Part shown: positions 9,769-17,676 of the stretch, piece after piece
Layout of the letters: the number at the start of each line of letters is the position of its first letter
Position numbering within the stretch: position 1 is the stretch's first letter
Source of the DNA: JACCXG01 sp963717745
Lineage (GTDB): Bacteria > Acidobacteriota > Vicinamibacteria > Vicinamibacterales > 2-12-FULL-66-21
Direction: 5' to 3'
Assembly (NCBI GenBank): GCA_963717745.1
Contig: CAVQXJ010000016.1
Location: 1 to 64,000 of the forward strand
Length of the DNA: 64,000 nt
Translations under genes and position numbers: made by a program
The notes under the pieces: generated by a model
Seen by the model: the letters and a program-made list of their open reading frames with translations, nothing else
Told to the model about the DNA's origin: nothing
Database searches by the model: none

Positions 9769-10765
9769 TCGCATCCTGCCGTTCCTGAGACCGATCGAGG
9801 ATCTGCTCGTCGATCCGGCGATCACCGAGGTGATGGTGAACGACGGCGGCCGGCGCGTGTTCGTCGAGCGCGACGGCCGGCTCGAGTGCGTGCCGGACCG
9901 CGTCGCTCGAACCGCGGAATCTGACCGTCGCGATCAAGAACATCGCGCGCGCCTGCGGCGACGAGATCTCGGACGATGCAGCCGCTCCTCGACGCCCGCC
10001 TCGAGGACGGCTCGCGGGTCGCCGCGATGTTCCCGCCGTGCGCCGTGGCCGGGCCGAGCCTGACCATCCGGAAGTTCACGCAGCCGTTACACGCCTCGAC
10101 GAGCTGGTCGCAGGTCGGCGCGCTCACGCCGGGCATGGCCGGCACGCTTCGTCGCGCCGTCGACGGCCAGCGGAACATCCTGATCTCCGGCGGGACCGGG
10201 ACCGGGAAAGACGACGCTGCTCAACGCGCTGGCGGCGCACATTCCTGACGACGATCGCATCGTCGTCATCGAGGAGACCGCCGAGATCCATCTCGACAAG
10301 CCGAACGTGGTCCGCTTCGAAGCGCGGCGCGCGCAGGCGCCGCTCGGCCAGGAGGCGCCGCTGCCGCCGGTCACCATCGCCGACCTGCTGCGCGCCGCGC
10401 TGCGTCACCGGCCCGGATCGCATCCTCGTCGGCGAGGTGCGCGGCGCCGAGGCATTCGACCTGCTCCAGGCGCTGAACACCGGCCATCTCGGCAGCCTGA
10501 GCACCATTCACGCGAACTCCGCCGAGCAGGCGCTCACGCGTCTGGCGCACTGCGTGCTGACGGCGAACGTCGGCCTGCCGCATCGCAGCATCCGCGAGGC
10601 GATCGCCCTCGCGATTCACGTCATCGTTCACATCAGCCGCATCGATGGACGTCGCCGGGTGACACGAGATCGTTGATGTGCGCGGGTACGACGCGCAGAC
10701 GGATCGGTTCGCGCTCGAATCCGCTGCTCGCGCGAGAATACTCGGTGGAAGGAGCAGCGCCATGA
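9755..10765 (+). CDS. VirB11-type secretion ATPase, frameshifted
   Basis: VirB11 ATPases are hexameric motors at the cytoplasmic face of type IV secretion systems. The protein starts MSSLDRILPFLRPIEDLLVD, with EVMVNDGGRRVFVE in the N-terminal domain, LLDARLEDGSRVAAMFPPCA, the Walker A region ISGGTGTGKTT near 10190, IVVIEETAEIH, RPDRILVGEVRGAEAFDLLQ and the His box LSTIHANS. Six frame changes (near 9905, 9977, 10208, 10423, 10662 and 10733) are each a net +1. The reconstructed stop TGA at 10763 overlaps the ATG of the next gene. All motifs needed for ATPase activity are present in the segments. Confidence 0.88.
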
Positions 10766-11241
10766 GACGTTCGAAACAACACGTCGCGGTTGTGATGTTC
10801 CTCGTTGCCATCACCGGTTGCGGACAGGAATCGACGCCCGCTTCTCCGTCTACTGCTCGGTCGTTCCTGGAAGGTGTCTGGAGCGGCACGCTCACGATCG
10901 AGCGGGAGGGTGAGCCGACGACGTCCGGGGCCACGACATGGACCTTCGAGGCCATGCCGGGCACGAATCTGCAGTCGTTCAACGTACGCATCCAATCGCA
11001 GCACGCATTTCTGCCGATCACCGCCACAGTCTTGAGCCAGATCACGCCCGGCAATACGCCGCCGGCGCGCATCAGCACGCAGGGCACGTATCCGTCGCCG
11101 CGCGGCTGCACGGCAAGCCTCCTGAGTGTCGGTATGGCCGAAACGCGCACGATCGATGCCGACTTCTCGGGTGTGGACTGCCCGTCGCTCCAACGCCCCA
11201 CGTTCACGGGCCGCGTGCAGTTGACCAAGTCTGGATCGTGA
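10762..11241 (+). CDS. Small predicted lipoprotein
   Basis: 159 residues starting MRRSKQHVAVVMFLVAITGC, a short lipoprotein signal with a lipobox-like AITGC, so Cys20 is the likely lipidated residue. The mature part reads as a beta-rich domain (FLEGVWSGTLTIEREGE, WTFEAMPGTNLQSFNVRIQS, TPGNTPPARISTQGTY). The ATG overlaps the virB11 stop, placing it at the end of the transfer operon. It is intact, in contrast to everything upstream. A VirB7-like or entry-exclusion role is possible but has no sequence support. Confidence 0.7.
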   Translation: MRRSKQHVAVVMFLVAITGCGQESTPASPSTARSFLEGVWSGTLTIEREGEPTTSGATTWTFEAMPGTNLQSFNVRIQSQHAFLPITATVLSQITPGNTPPARISTQGTYPSPRGCTASLLSVGMAETRTIDADFSGVDCPSLQRPTFTGRVQLTKSGS

Positions 11242-11246
11242 GCGCT

Positions 11247-12155
11247 ATGCCCGTCACCGAGCCGTCGGCCCCCCTTCGCCTGCTCCGCGCAGGTTACGCC
11301 CCAGGCGATTGGGTCGCGGTGTTTCTGAAGTCGTACGCCACAGGCGAGACCTGTCAGCGTGTCGCGTCGATCTCACAGGTTTCGCGCCCTGAGTTCCTCG
11401 CCTGGCTGCGATCGCGCAACGCGAGTGCCTGGAACGTATATGTCTCGGTGAATAGTGTGAGCCCACAGAGCCGCTCTCGAGCGCGACAGTTTGTAGCAGC
11501 TATCCGCCACGTGTTCCTCGAAGCCGATGAGGATGGCCCGCAGGTGTTGGCCAGAATTGCCGCACGCGCCGATCTGCCGCCGCCGTCGTACTTGCTGCAC
11601 TCGTCCAGACACCGCGTTCATGTGTTCTGGCGTGTCTCCGGATTCGACACCCCGCGGGTTGAGGCACTCCAGAAGCAGCTCGCCCTCGAGCTCAAGACGG
11701 ACACGGCCGCGACATCCTGCTCGCAGCTCACACGATTGCCTGGGTTGTTCAATCACAAGAGGCACCCAGCCGAGCTCGTGACGATGGTGTACGGCGACGT
11801 CAGTCGGGTTTACGGCGTTGCTGACTTTCCGGCAGCAAGAATACGAGTCGTGCCGACTGTCGTCGCCGGTGTGCACAACGTTCCGGCCGACTGGCGGCTC
11901 GAACGCGCGCGCCGCTATGTGGTCGCGCTGCCTCCCGCGATTGCCGGTAGCCACGGGGATCCACACACGTTCCGGGTCTGCTGCCGCCTTGTGCGCGGCT
12001 TCGCGCTGGACGACGGCGAGGCCCTCGCACTGCTGCAGGAATGGAACGCTCTCTGTCAGCCGCCGTGGACTGATCGCGAACTGGAACAGAAGATCGCCAG
12101 CGCCAGGCGTTATGGTCGGGAGCCGATCGGCGGGCTGCTGGAGTCACGGCAATGA
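11247..12155 (+). CDS. RepB-type DNA primase
   Basis: The 302-residue protein has features of RepB-like primases of mobile elements: VFLEADEDGPQVLARIAARA with paired acidic residues, SYLLHSSRHRVHVFWRVSGF, TSCSQLTRLPGLFNHKRHPA, and a C-terminal helical region with LVRGFALDDGEALALLQEWN and WTDRELEQKIASARRYG that resembles a primase C-terminal domain. A primase could start complementary-strand synthesis after DNA entry or drive autonomous replication of the element. A GTG at 11238 overlaps the lipoprotein stop and is an alternative start; the ATG at 11247 was preferred. The frame is intact. The family call comes from motif pattern, not from a search. Confidence 0.7.
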   Translation: MPVTEPSAPLRLLRAGYAPGDWVAVFLKSYATGETCQRVASISQVSRPEFLAWLRSRNASAWNVYVSVNSVSPQSRSRARQFVAAIRHVFLEADEDGPQVLARIAARADLPPPSYLLHSSRHRVHVFWRVSGFDTPRVEALQKQLALELKTDTAATSCSQLTRLPGLFNHKRHPAELVTMVYGDVSRVYGVADFPAARIRVVPTVVAGVHNVPADWRLERARRYVVALPPAIAGSHGDPHTFRVCCRLVRGFALDDGEALALLQEWNALCQPPWTDRELEQKIASARRYGREPIGGLLESRQ

Positions 12156-12395
12156 CTCATCTGGTCGGAGGTATCACGCAAAATGTGATGCGTGTGCTTG
12201 CACAACTAGTATGCGACAAACGTCGATAGTACTTGACTAATGGTTCTACCGGTTGTATGACATGGGTATTCCGTCTGGCGCATGCGCTCCCAGGAGCTAT
12301 GCGTCCCCACCCTGTTCGCCGGCGTGCACATGCACTCGGCGAACTCATCCCACCGTTGGCGAGCTCAGGCTCTCGGCGGTCCTTGGAGAAAACCC
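12156..12395. other. Non-coding leader region of the accessory block
   Basis: 240 bases with lower GC than the flanks. It contains a good sigma70-type promoter (12233-12261) and the GGAG site before 12396. No gene was seen. Confidence 0.6.
12233..12261 (+). promoter_or_regulatory. Candidate sigma70-type promoter
   Basis: TTGACT at 12233-12238 and TATGAC at 12256-12261 are separated by 17 bases. The site lies 135 bases upstream of the first SpoVG-like gene and would start a transcript running into the accessory block. Confidence 0.55.
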
Positions 12396-12716
12396 ATGTC
12401 CAAGAGCAATGGAGAACTGGTGTCCGTGAAGATCATCCCGAACGAGAAAGGCAACCCTGCGGGGAAGCTGGCCGACGCCGAGGTGATCTTCGAGCCTGAA
12501 GCCGGTCCGCTGAGCGGGCTCAAGTTGATTGGCTTCAGCATCTGGGAACGTCGCACTGGAGGGCTGAACGTGACGTTCCCTGCCCGGCAGTACTCCGTGA
12601 ACGGGGAACGCCGGAGCTTCGCGCTGTTGCGACCCGCGAACGGGGAGCCCACCGCGCAGGAACCGATTCGGGACGCGATCCTCGAAGCGTACAGCCGTTT
12701 CGAAGCGCAGACCTGA
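12396..12716 (+). CDS. SpoVG-like protein, copy 1
   Basis: 106 residues starting MSKSNGELVSVKIIPNEKG behind TTGGAGAA. The core (KLADAEVIFE, LSGLKLIGFSIWERR, LNVTFPARQYSVNGERRSFA, then PIRDAILEAYSRF) follows the SpoVG pattern: a beta-rich fold with a conserved Pro-Ala-Arg turn and a C-terminal helix. SpoVG proteins bind nucleic acid and act as regulators. A closely related copy lies at 16970, so the accessory block is bracketed by two of them. The family call is from motif likeness; a target here is unknown. Confidence 0.6.
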   Translation: MSKSNGELVSVKIIPNEKGNPAGKLADAEVIFEPEAGPLSGLKLIGFSIWERRTGGLNVTFPARQYSVNGERRSFALLRPANGEPTAQEPIRDAILEAYSRFEAQT

Positions 12717-12736
12717 ACGCGTTGCTCGGCATTTGT

Positions 12737-12771
12737 GCCCAGGCGGACGGACCCAGGTCCGCCGCCTGGGC
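12737..12771 (+). terminator. GC-rich hairpin after the first SpoVG-like gene
   Basis: GCCCAGGCGGAC pairs with GTCCGCCGCCTGGGC with a small bulge, 20 bases after the stop codon. There is no T-tract, so it may act as an RNA stabiliser or attenuator instead of a true terminator. Confidence 0.45.
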
Positions 12772-12839
12772 CGCCGTCGTCCGGATCACGGCGAAGACGC
12801 ACCTCTATCGAGCATCGGGAAGGCTGAAGGGATAACGCG

Positions 12840-13970
12840 ATGGATACTGTCACTCGCTTCGAACCCCGCCGCGCCGATCAAGCTGAATCGGCGAATGCTT
12901 TGCAGCCCGAACCCAGGCAGCGCCTCGCCGTCACCGTGACCTACTTGCTTTCTGAGGAAGGGCGAAAGGCCTTACTACTGGCTGGAGGCAATGGCCGCGC
13001 CCTTCAGGAGCTCACGATCCAAGTGCCGGCGAATCGTGTGCATCTGGTGACGGTGGATGCGAACGGCCGCGCCCATTTGAAACTACGCCCGCGGTTCGAG
13101 CTCAACGAAGAACAACGCGTCGTCAAGGTCGATGCGCTGCCGGCATATGAAGCGCCGCCGACCGTTGACGATCTTTTTCGCGACGCCGGGCGCAATCATC
13201 AGCTCGAGCACGCGTTTCACGCCGAACGGAGTGCTGCACGCCGTGCCCAGACCGAGGCTGACCAGCAGCGCCGCGAAGAAGTCGCCGGCTCTTTCCTGGC
13301 GGACCCGACACAGCGCGCTATGCGCCGCCCATCGCCCTCGCCTCAGCGGTGCTTCGTCGACACGCCCGACGGTCGAGTGCTCTTCGACGTCCGCCAGGAC
13401 AACGGAACCGCGCGTCTTGTGCCCCCCGAGGCATATCGCCGGTGGCGGGCCGACCTCCGCGCGCGGGACGAATGGCGCGATCGTGAGACGGCTGCGCAAA
13501 TCGCTTCACACGCTCACAAGAAGCAGGTCGTCGCCAACTGGGTGGCACAGTACGGAACGGCGCAGCAGCAGGCGCGCCACGCCGCAGGAGTGCTCCCAGT
13601 TGAGGAGGTCATCGAGGCGATGACCGATCAGGCATTCGACTCTGGTGCCGGTTTCGAGCGTTACTCCTTCGATGGCGCTGCGCGGCTTCAGCGGCGGCTC
13701 CGTGAGCTCCCGCAGTATGCGACCGCGGTCGTCACACCGTCCAACGTGACGATCTTCAACACCGACGCGGTGAAGGCCACGGACGCTCAGTGGACGCTGG
13801 TGCAGGAGCTGCAGCAGGTGTTCCCGGATGCCACAGTGGCACTGCGCGAGCATCGCATTTCGTGGAAAGCCGATGTCAACGCACCGAGCTTGACAATGTA
13901 CGGGGTCATCGTGACGCGCAAGGTCGGCCCGTTCGATCTGCGCCGTGAGTACGCCGCACCGAACTCATAG
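12840..13970 (+). CDS. Unknown 376-residue protein of the accessory block
   Basis: An intact gene starting MDTVTRFEPRRADQAESANA behind GAAGGG. Three parts are visible. The N-terminal domain (residues about 25-115) has YLLSEEGRKALLLAGGNGRA and HLVTVDANGRAHLKLRPRFE. A charged helical region (about 120-175) is rich in Arg and Glu. The C-terminal domain contains CFVDTPDGRVLFDVRQDNGT, VEEVIEAMTDQAFDSGAGF and a tail ending RKVGPFDLRREYAAPNS. No catalytic motif and no membrane span is evident. I do not recognise the family. Its neighbours (SpoVG-like, DUF932, RadC-like) point to a role in establishment or protection of incoming DNA; that is inference. Confidence 0.75.
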   Translation: MDTVTRFEPRRADQAESANALQPEPRQRLAVTVTYLLSEEGRKALLLAGGNGRALQELTIQVPANRVHLVTVDANGRAHLKLRPRFELNEEQRVVKVDALPAYEAPPTVDDLFRDAGRNHQLEHAFHAERSAARRAQTEADQQRREEVAGSFLADPTQRAMRRPSPSPQRCFVDTPDGRVLFDVRQDNGTARLVPPEAYRRWRADLRARDEWRDRETAAQIASHAHKKQVVANWVAQYGTAQQQARHAAGVLPVEEVIEAMTDQAFDSGAGFERYSFDGAARLQRRLRELPQYATAVVTPSNVTIFNTDAVKATDAQWTLVQELQQVFPDATVALREHRISWKADVNAPSLTMYGVIVTRKVGPFDLRREYAAPNS

Positions 13971-14015
13971 GGAGGCTGGAAGAGCCAAGAAGTAGATCGA
14001 AGAGTTCTCACGCCT

Positions 14016-14057
14016 GTGGCCAGTCCTGGCCACCCCTCCACACCGCCCGGTGTGGAG
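14016..14057 (+). terminator. Two adjacent perfect hairpins
   Basis: GTGGCCA (14016-14022) pairs with TGGCCAC (14027-14033), and CTCCACACCG (14036-14045) pairs with CGGTGTGGAG (14048-14057). They lie between the stop of the 376-residue gene and the DUF932 gene. No T-tract follows. Confidence 0.5.
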
Positions 14058-14105
14058 CTTCCTCACCACGGCGCCCCCAGGGGCTCGAAGAAAGGAGCAT
14101 ACGCC

Positions 14106-15212
14106 ATGCAAGGACTCGGTATGTCTGCTGTGACTGCGTACACCGCCCATCGAGAATGGGCCACTAGGCCACCCGATGAGCGCTACGCGAGCATTGAAGC
14201 GCTCCAGCAGGCGGCTCGCGCCAGACGCGACCGCACGACGGAGCGCGGCATCGAGACCGGCGACTTCAGGACCGAAGCGGCTGGCACTGACGGCCTCACC
14301 ATTTGCGAGGCGTCGGGCCGCACCGCTGAACTGACGCACTGGAGCTTCGAGCAGCTCGCCACTATCGCTGGCGCGCCGCCGAAGTACCTGCGCTCACTGC
14401 CCGCACCGATCGCGTCGGACGCGATCAACTTCGGGCTTCGGCGTCATCGTCGCACGCAACACCAGTTGTTCGCCGACCGTGACGCCCCGTGGACAGTGCA
14501 TGCGATCACATCATCGCGTTATGCGCGCGTCCACCATGACGAGCTGGCCACCCGGGTGCTGGACCTCATGGCCGCACACCCCTCGTGGTCCTTGCCGCTC
14601 GGCTACAAGGACGGCGTTTACGGTGCCGAACGAGTCCCGTCCGGCGCCTACCTGGGAGACCGAGACATGTTCCTGTTCCTCGTGGACGGCAATCGTGATC
14701 TCGACGATCCCACGGACTCCACGCATGCCGGCCTGTTCCGCGGGTTTATTCTCCGGAACAGCGATGTCGGAGCCGCCGCCCTCACCCTAGATCTCTTCTT
14801 GTTTCGCGCGGTCTGCGCGAATCACGTGGTCTGGGGTTTTCAGCACGTTGCTGGCTTCCGGCGCCGGCACGTGGGAGCGTCGATTCAAGACGCGTGGACG
14901 ACATCGTTGGATGCCGTATCCGCGGCTCTCGACGCCGACCCGTCCGTCGATCGCACTCTGCTCCAGCGGTCCATTACCCTGGAGCTCGGTCCAACGCGTG
15001 ACGGGGTACTCGATGCGGTCGTGCAGCGACTCGATTTGTCGCGCAAGCAAGCCGCGGAGGCATATGCGCTGGCGGAGCAACACGAGATGAATCCACGCTC
15101 GGTCTGGGGCTACGTGCAGGGACTGACACGACTCAGTCAGCACACCCCCTGGCAGGACGGACGATTCGCTCTCGACCAGGCCGCCAGCCGCCTCCTGGCC
15201 ACGGTGCACTGA
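14106..15212 (+). CDS. DUF932 phage/plasmid-like protein
   Basis: 368 residues starting MQGLGMSAVTAYTAHREWA behind AAAGGAG. The body matches the DUF932 pattern: FEQLATIAGAPPKYLRSLP, WTVHAITSSRYARVHHDELA, MFLFLVDGNRDLDD, then GLFRGFILRNSDVGAAALTL, LFRAVCANHVVWG, and a C-terminal helical part with AAEAYALAEQHEMNPRSVW. DUF932 proteins are frequent on plasmids, phages and conjugative elements, often beside RadC-like genes as here. Their role is not settled. The gene is intact, and the likely start is set by the ribosome binding site. Confidence 0.8.
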   Translation: MQGLGMSAVTAYTAHREWATRPPDERYASIEALQQAARARRDRTTERGIETGDFRTEAAGTDGLTICEASGRTAELTHWSFEQLATIAGAPPKYLRSLPAPIASDAINFGLRRHRRTQHQLFADRDAPWTVHAITSSRYARVHHDELATRVLDLMAAHPSWSLPLGYKDGVYGAERVPSGAYLGDRDMFLFLVDGNRDLDDPTDSTHAGLFRGFILRNSDVGAAALTLDLFLFRAVCANHVVWGFQHVAGFRRRHVGASIQDAWTTSLDAVSAALDADPSVDRTLLQRSITLELGPTRDGVLDAVVQRLDLSRKQAAEAYALAEQHEMNPRSVWGYVQGLTRLSQHTPWQDGRFALDQAASRLLATVH

Positions 15213-15224
15213 CCGTCCTCTGAC

Positions 15225-15250
15225 GCCGTGCGGGCACATCCCCGCACGGC
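15225..15250 (+). terminator. Perfect 10-bp hairpin after the DUF932 gene
   Basis: GCCGTGCGGG (15225-15234) pairs with CCCGCACGGC (15241-15250) around a 6-base loop, 13 bases after the stop codon. CTCCTTCC follows. A second hairpin, 15271-15306, has 9-bp outer arms CCGCGCGGG and CCCGCGCGG. Confidence 0.6.
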
Positions 15251-15378
15251 CTCCTTCCTACACGCCAAGTCCGCGCGGGTGCGGCTGCAACAGCCTGCCC
15301 GCGCGGCCGTGCGCGACCAGAGTGGCGCGCACTTCCACCGGCGCTCCCAGGGGCGACGGCCATCCGGAGGTGTGCACC

Positions 15379-15846
15379 ATGGCAAACGAACACAGCGGAT
15401 CCCGCAAGCGGACGCGACGAGCGTCCGCAGCGACGAGGCGCGATGACCTGGCCGACTGGCGACGTCTGACGCGTCCGGTCATCGTCGAGAACTTCCTCAA
15501 CCATACGCGTGACCTGCGCTGGTCGCGCGAGCTGATCGATCTACTGCTCGAGGAGCTGCACGTCAGCGACGAGTTCGACGACCTGATCGGCCGCGTCCCT
15601 CCTTCAGCACAGGTCAGCTATCCCCAGCTCGTGGCGCTCGCGGTGGTCCTTCGACACAGCTGGTACCCCGAGGACCTGACCCGAATCATCGCGGACGTCG
15701 GGCTCCCGCCGTCAGCCTCACCGCCGGTCGATCGCGTTTCCACCTCTGAACTCGTCGACCGGGCGAATCGCGGAGGACGCGTCGATCAGGCGGCTCCATC
15801 ACCGCACACCTGCACACCCCAGAAAGGAGAACAACGAACATGCTGA
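15379..15846 (+). CDS. Unknown 155-residue protein coupled to the RadC-like gene
   Basis: Starts MANEHSGSRKRTRRASAAT behind GGAGG. A basic N-terminus is followed by a helical core (LTRPVIVENFLNHTRDLRWS, ELIDLLLEELHVSDEFDDLI, YPQLVALAVVLRHSWYPEDL) and a low-complexity tail. No named family is recognised. The gene stops inside the start region of the RadC-like gene (overlap of 7 bases), so the two are probably translated together. The basic N-terminus could contact DNA. Confidence 0.6.
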   Translation: MANEHSGSRKRTRRASAATRRDDLADWRRLTRPVIVENFLNHTRDLRWSRELIDLLLEELHVSDEFDDLIGRVPPSAQVSYPQLVALAVVLRHSWYPEDLTRIIADVGLPPSASPPVDRVSTSELVDRANRGGRVDQAAPSPHTCTPQKGEQRTC

Positions 15847-16346
15847 CTACCCCTTCACCGTCGCTCGCAGCTCCGCGACATCGCGTCCGGGAGCTGGTCT
15901 TTGCCTATCGACCGCTCCGCAACAACGAGGGTCACGTCATCGACGTAGCGACGCTCGCTTTGAACACCCCACGCATCGCAGAGGCGACGCTTGGACCTCT
16001 TCTCCGACATGAACCGGTCGAGGTCTTCGGCGTCGCGTGCCTTTCCACCAAGCACCGACTGCTTGCGTGGCACGTCCTGTCACGGGGCACTCGATCGAGC
16101 ACACCGGTCTCAATGCCAGACGTGTTCGTCCCGGCCTGCGTCACGCCCGGTACTACGGCTCTGATCGTCGTTCACAACCACCCGTCGGGCGATCCGACGC
16201 CGAGCCAGGACGATGCGCGATTGACGGTGAGGCTGTGTGCCGCCGCCGACGTGCTCGACATCGGGCTGCTCGATCACCTGATTGTCGGCGACGCCGAACG
16301 CTACTTCAGCTTCCGCGAAGCCGGCGCGCTGAACCCTGTCACCTGA
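15840..16346 (+). CDS. RadC-like JAMM/MPN domain protein
   Basis: 168 residues with the family signature VVHNHPSGDPTPSQDD near residues 110-125. It provides the HxH, Ser and Asp metal-binding pattern of the JAMM fold and is followed by RLCAAADVLDIGLLDHLIVG. The domain fills almost the whole protein; the N-terminal HhH part of chromosomal RadC is absent, as is usual for mobile-element versions. AAAGGAG precedes the ATG. Chromosomal RadC has no proven repair role; element-borne copies are often found next to antirestriction and DUF932 genes. Confidence 0.88.
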   Translation: MLTTPSPSLAAPRHRVRELVFAYRPLRNNEGHVIDVATLALNTPRIAEATLGPLLRHEPVEVFGVACLSTKHRLLAWHVLSRGTRSSTPVSMPDVFVPACVTPGTTALIVVHNHPSGDPTPSQDDARLTVRLCAAADVLDIGLLDHLIVGDAERYFSFREAGALNPVT

Positions 16347-16404
16347 TGAAGGAGATGGAACCGACCCGGGCCATCACGCTCTGGATTGTGCGGCGCTCCT
16401 CGGA

Positions 16405-16459
16405 CCCGTCAAGCCTCTTCGCTTCGCTTCGACCCCTTCGGGGCTTCGGGCTTGACGGG
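16405..16459 (+). terminator. Long hairpin after the RadC-like gene
   Basis: CCCGTCAAGCC (16405-16415) pairs perfectly with GGCTTGACGGG (16449-16459). Inside the loop, CCCC (16433-16436) and GGGG (16440-16443) form a second stem. It lies 59 bases after the stop codon and 79 before the next start. Confidence 0.55.
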
Positions 16460-16537
16460 GCCTGCGGGGCGCCACCGGAAGGGCAATCACGTGATGGCCA
16501 GGGAAATCCGCTCGAGTCTGAAGAAAGGAGGAACGCA

Positions 16538-16900
16538 ATGTTCGACAGAAATCCGTCAGAGGTCAACGTGACAATCGGCGGCGAGACCCGCATATACGAG
16601 GCATTCGTCACGACTGCGCCAGTGACGCTGGACCGACCGTCAACGGTCACGCTGGAGGAATCGAGCTTCGCGAGAGTCGCACACCTGGCGGCGGAGCCGA
16701 TCACCTTCGACACCACTCTGGGCCGAGGGCCCGCACGACTCGTGCTGATTGCCAACGCCGATCTGAAGCTCCAGCGGGCGCGCTACCGCGAAGGGCAATA
16801 CCTACTCACACCAGCCGATCCGGTTCTGGTCGGCCGCAACACCCTGCAGCAGTGGCTGTGGGAGCGACTCGCGATGTCATCCGACCAGGAGGTGCATTGA
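16538..16900 (+). CDS. Unknown 120-residue protein
   Basis: Intact gene starting MFDRNPSEVNVTIGGETRIY behind AAAGGAGG, one of the strongest ribosome binding sites in the window. The sequence looks beta-rich (YEAFVTTAPVTLDRPSTVTL, FDTTLGRGPARLVLIANADL) with a short C-terminal helix (TLQQWLWERLAMSS). No Cys, membrane span or catalytic motif is seen, and I do not recognise a family. It belongs to the accessory block with the SpoVG-like, DUF932 and RadC-like genes. Confidence 0.65.
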   Translation: MFDRNPSEVNVTIGGETRIYEAFVTTAPVTLDRPSTVTLEESSFARVAHLAAEPITFDTTLGRGPARLVLIANADLKLQRARYREGQYLLTPADPVLVGRNTLQQWLWERLAMSSDQEVH

Positions 16901-16933
16901 TGGCGCGCGGTCGTCAGCGCAATTCGAAACAAC

Positions 16934-16951
16934 GCCCGCCGGACGGCGGGC
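16934..16951 (+). terminator. Perfect 8-bp hairpin between the 120-residue gene and SpoVG-like copy 2
   Basis: GCCCGCCG pairs with CGGCGGGC around two bases. It lies 34 bases after one stop and 19 bases before the next start, immediately upstream of AGGAG. Confidence 0.45.
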
Positions 16952-16969
16952 TTCACAGGAGATCGCACC

Positions 16970-17281
16970 ATGAACACGTTCGTGAAGATTATCCGCAACG
17001 GTCACCTGGCACCCGGCAAGCTCGCGGACGCCGAACTCCACTTCACCGGTGGCGAACTCGATGGCCTGCGGCTGATCGGCTTCAGCATCTGGGCCCGAAA
17101 GGACGGCACTGGCCAAAACGTTACGTTCCCGGCCCGTCAGTTCACTGCCAATGGCCAGCGACGCAGTTTCCTCATGCTGCGCGCCATTAGCGATCCGGTC
17201 GCTCAGGACCGTCTGCGGGAATTCGTCCTGCAAGCGTATCGGGCGCACGAACAGCAGCCCAAGACGGCGGCTTCGGCGTGA
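16970..17281 (+). CDS. SpoVG-like protein, copy 2
   Basis: 103 residues starting MNTFVKIIRNGHLAPGKLAD behind CAGGAGA. The core GKLADAELHF, DGLRLIGFSIWARKDG, NVTFPARQFTANGQRRSFLM and RLREFVLQAYRAHE aligns over its length with the copy at 12396, including GFSIW and NVTFPARQ. The two genes bracket the accessory block and are probably an old duplication. The stop TGA at 17279 overlaps a GTG at 17278 that could start the next gene. Nucleic-acid binding is expected from the family, not shown here. Confidence 0.6.
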   Translation: MNTFVKIIRNGHLAPGKLADAELHFTGGELDGLRLIGFSIWARKDGTGQNVTFPARQFTANGQRRSFLMLRAISDPVAQDRLREFVLQAYRAHEQQPKTAASA

Positions 17282-17307
17282 CCGGGAAGACTGCGAGGGA
17301 AGTTGCG

Positions 17308-17676
17308 ATGGCAGCTCCATCAGAACGGGTCCGCGCTGCGGTCGTTCCGGTCCGAAACGCGTCTCACTTCGAGCTCGTCAAGGGCGTCCGGCGCCTGAAG
17401 CCGACGGCCGTGGTCGAGTGCTTAGACTGCGGAGGAGCCCTGGCGAACAGCAACGGTCAGGGCTTCGTCTGCACCGTTTGTTCGAGCCGATGGCGAAGTC
17501 GATGGACTTCCTGCCCATGGTGGCAGCGCTGCGTCATGCGGCTTCTCCCAAAGCGGTACCACTGGCAGTGCTATCGCGTCGAGCGCGCATCAGCCAGAGA
17601 ACTGTGCGGATTGGCCGGACGCTGCCTTGTGCGGCGTCCGGCACATCGCTCCAAGCAGACCAGAGAGGAAAAAACC
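17308..17676 (+). CDS. Small zinc-ribbon protein, 3' end unclear
   Basis: The ATG at 17308 follows GAGGGA; the GTG at 17278 is an alternative start coupled to the previous gene. The protein reads MAAPSERVRAAVVPVRNASH, then VVECLDCGGALAN and GFVCTVCSSRW, giving a CxxC..CxxC zinc ribbon (residues about 38-62). No stop codon occurs in any forward frame between about 17480 and 17690, so the frame runs on into the next start. Either the gene is longer than it looks or a base error hides its stop. The end given is the last base before the next start. Confidence 0.4.
17614..17642 (+). terminator. Perfect 9-bp hairpin before the gene at 17677
   Basis: GCCGGACGC (17614-17622) pairs with GCGTCCGGC (17634-17642) around 11 bases, 34 bases before the next start. 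Confidence 0.45.

Noticed and set aside
9755..10765. Programmed frameshifting in virB11 and other interrupted genes
   Set aside because: Six consecutive +1 shifts without a shared slippery site, and the same kind of shift in unrelated housekeeping genes, do not fit programmed recoding. Insertion errors or decay are simpler.
16900..17190. Gene starting at the ATG overlapping the stop at 16900
   Set aside because: The frame runs through the hairpin and out of frame across the clearly conserved SpoVG-like gene.
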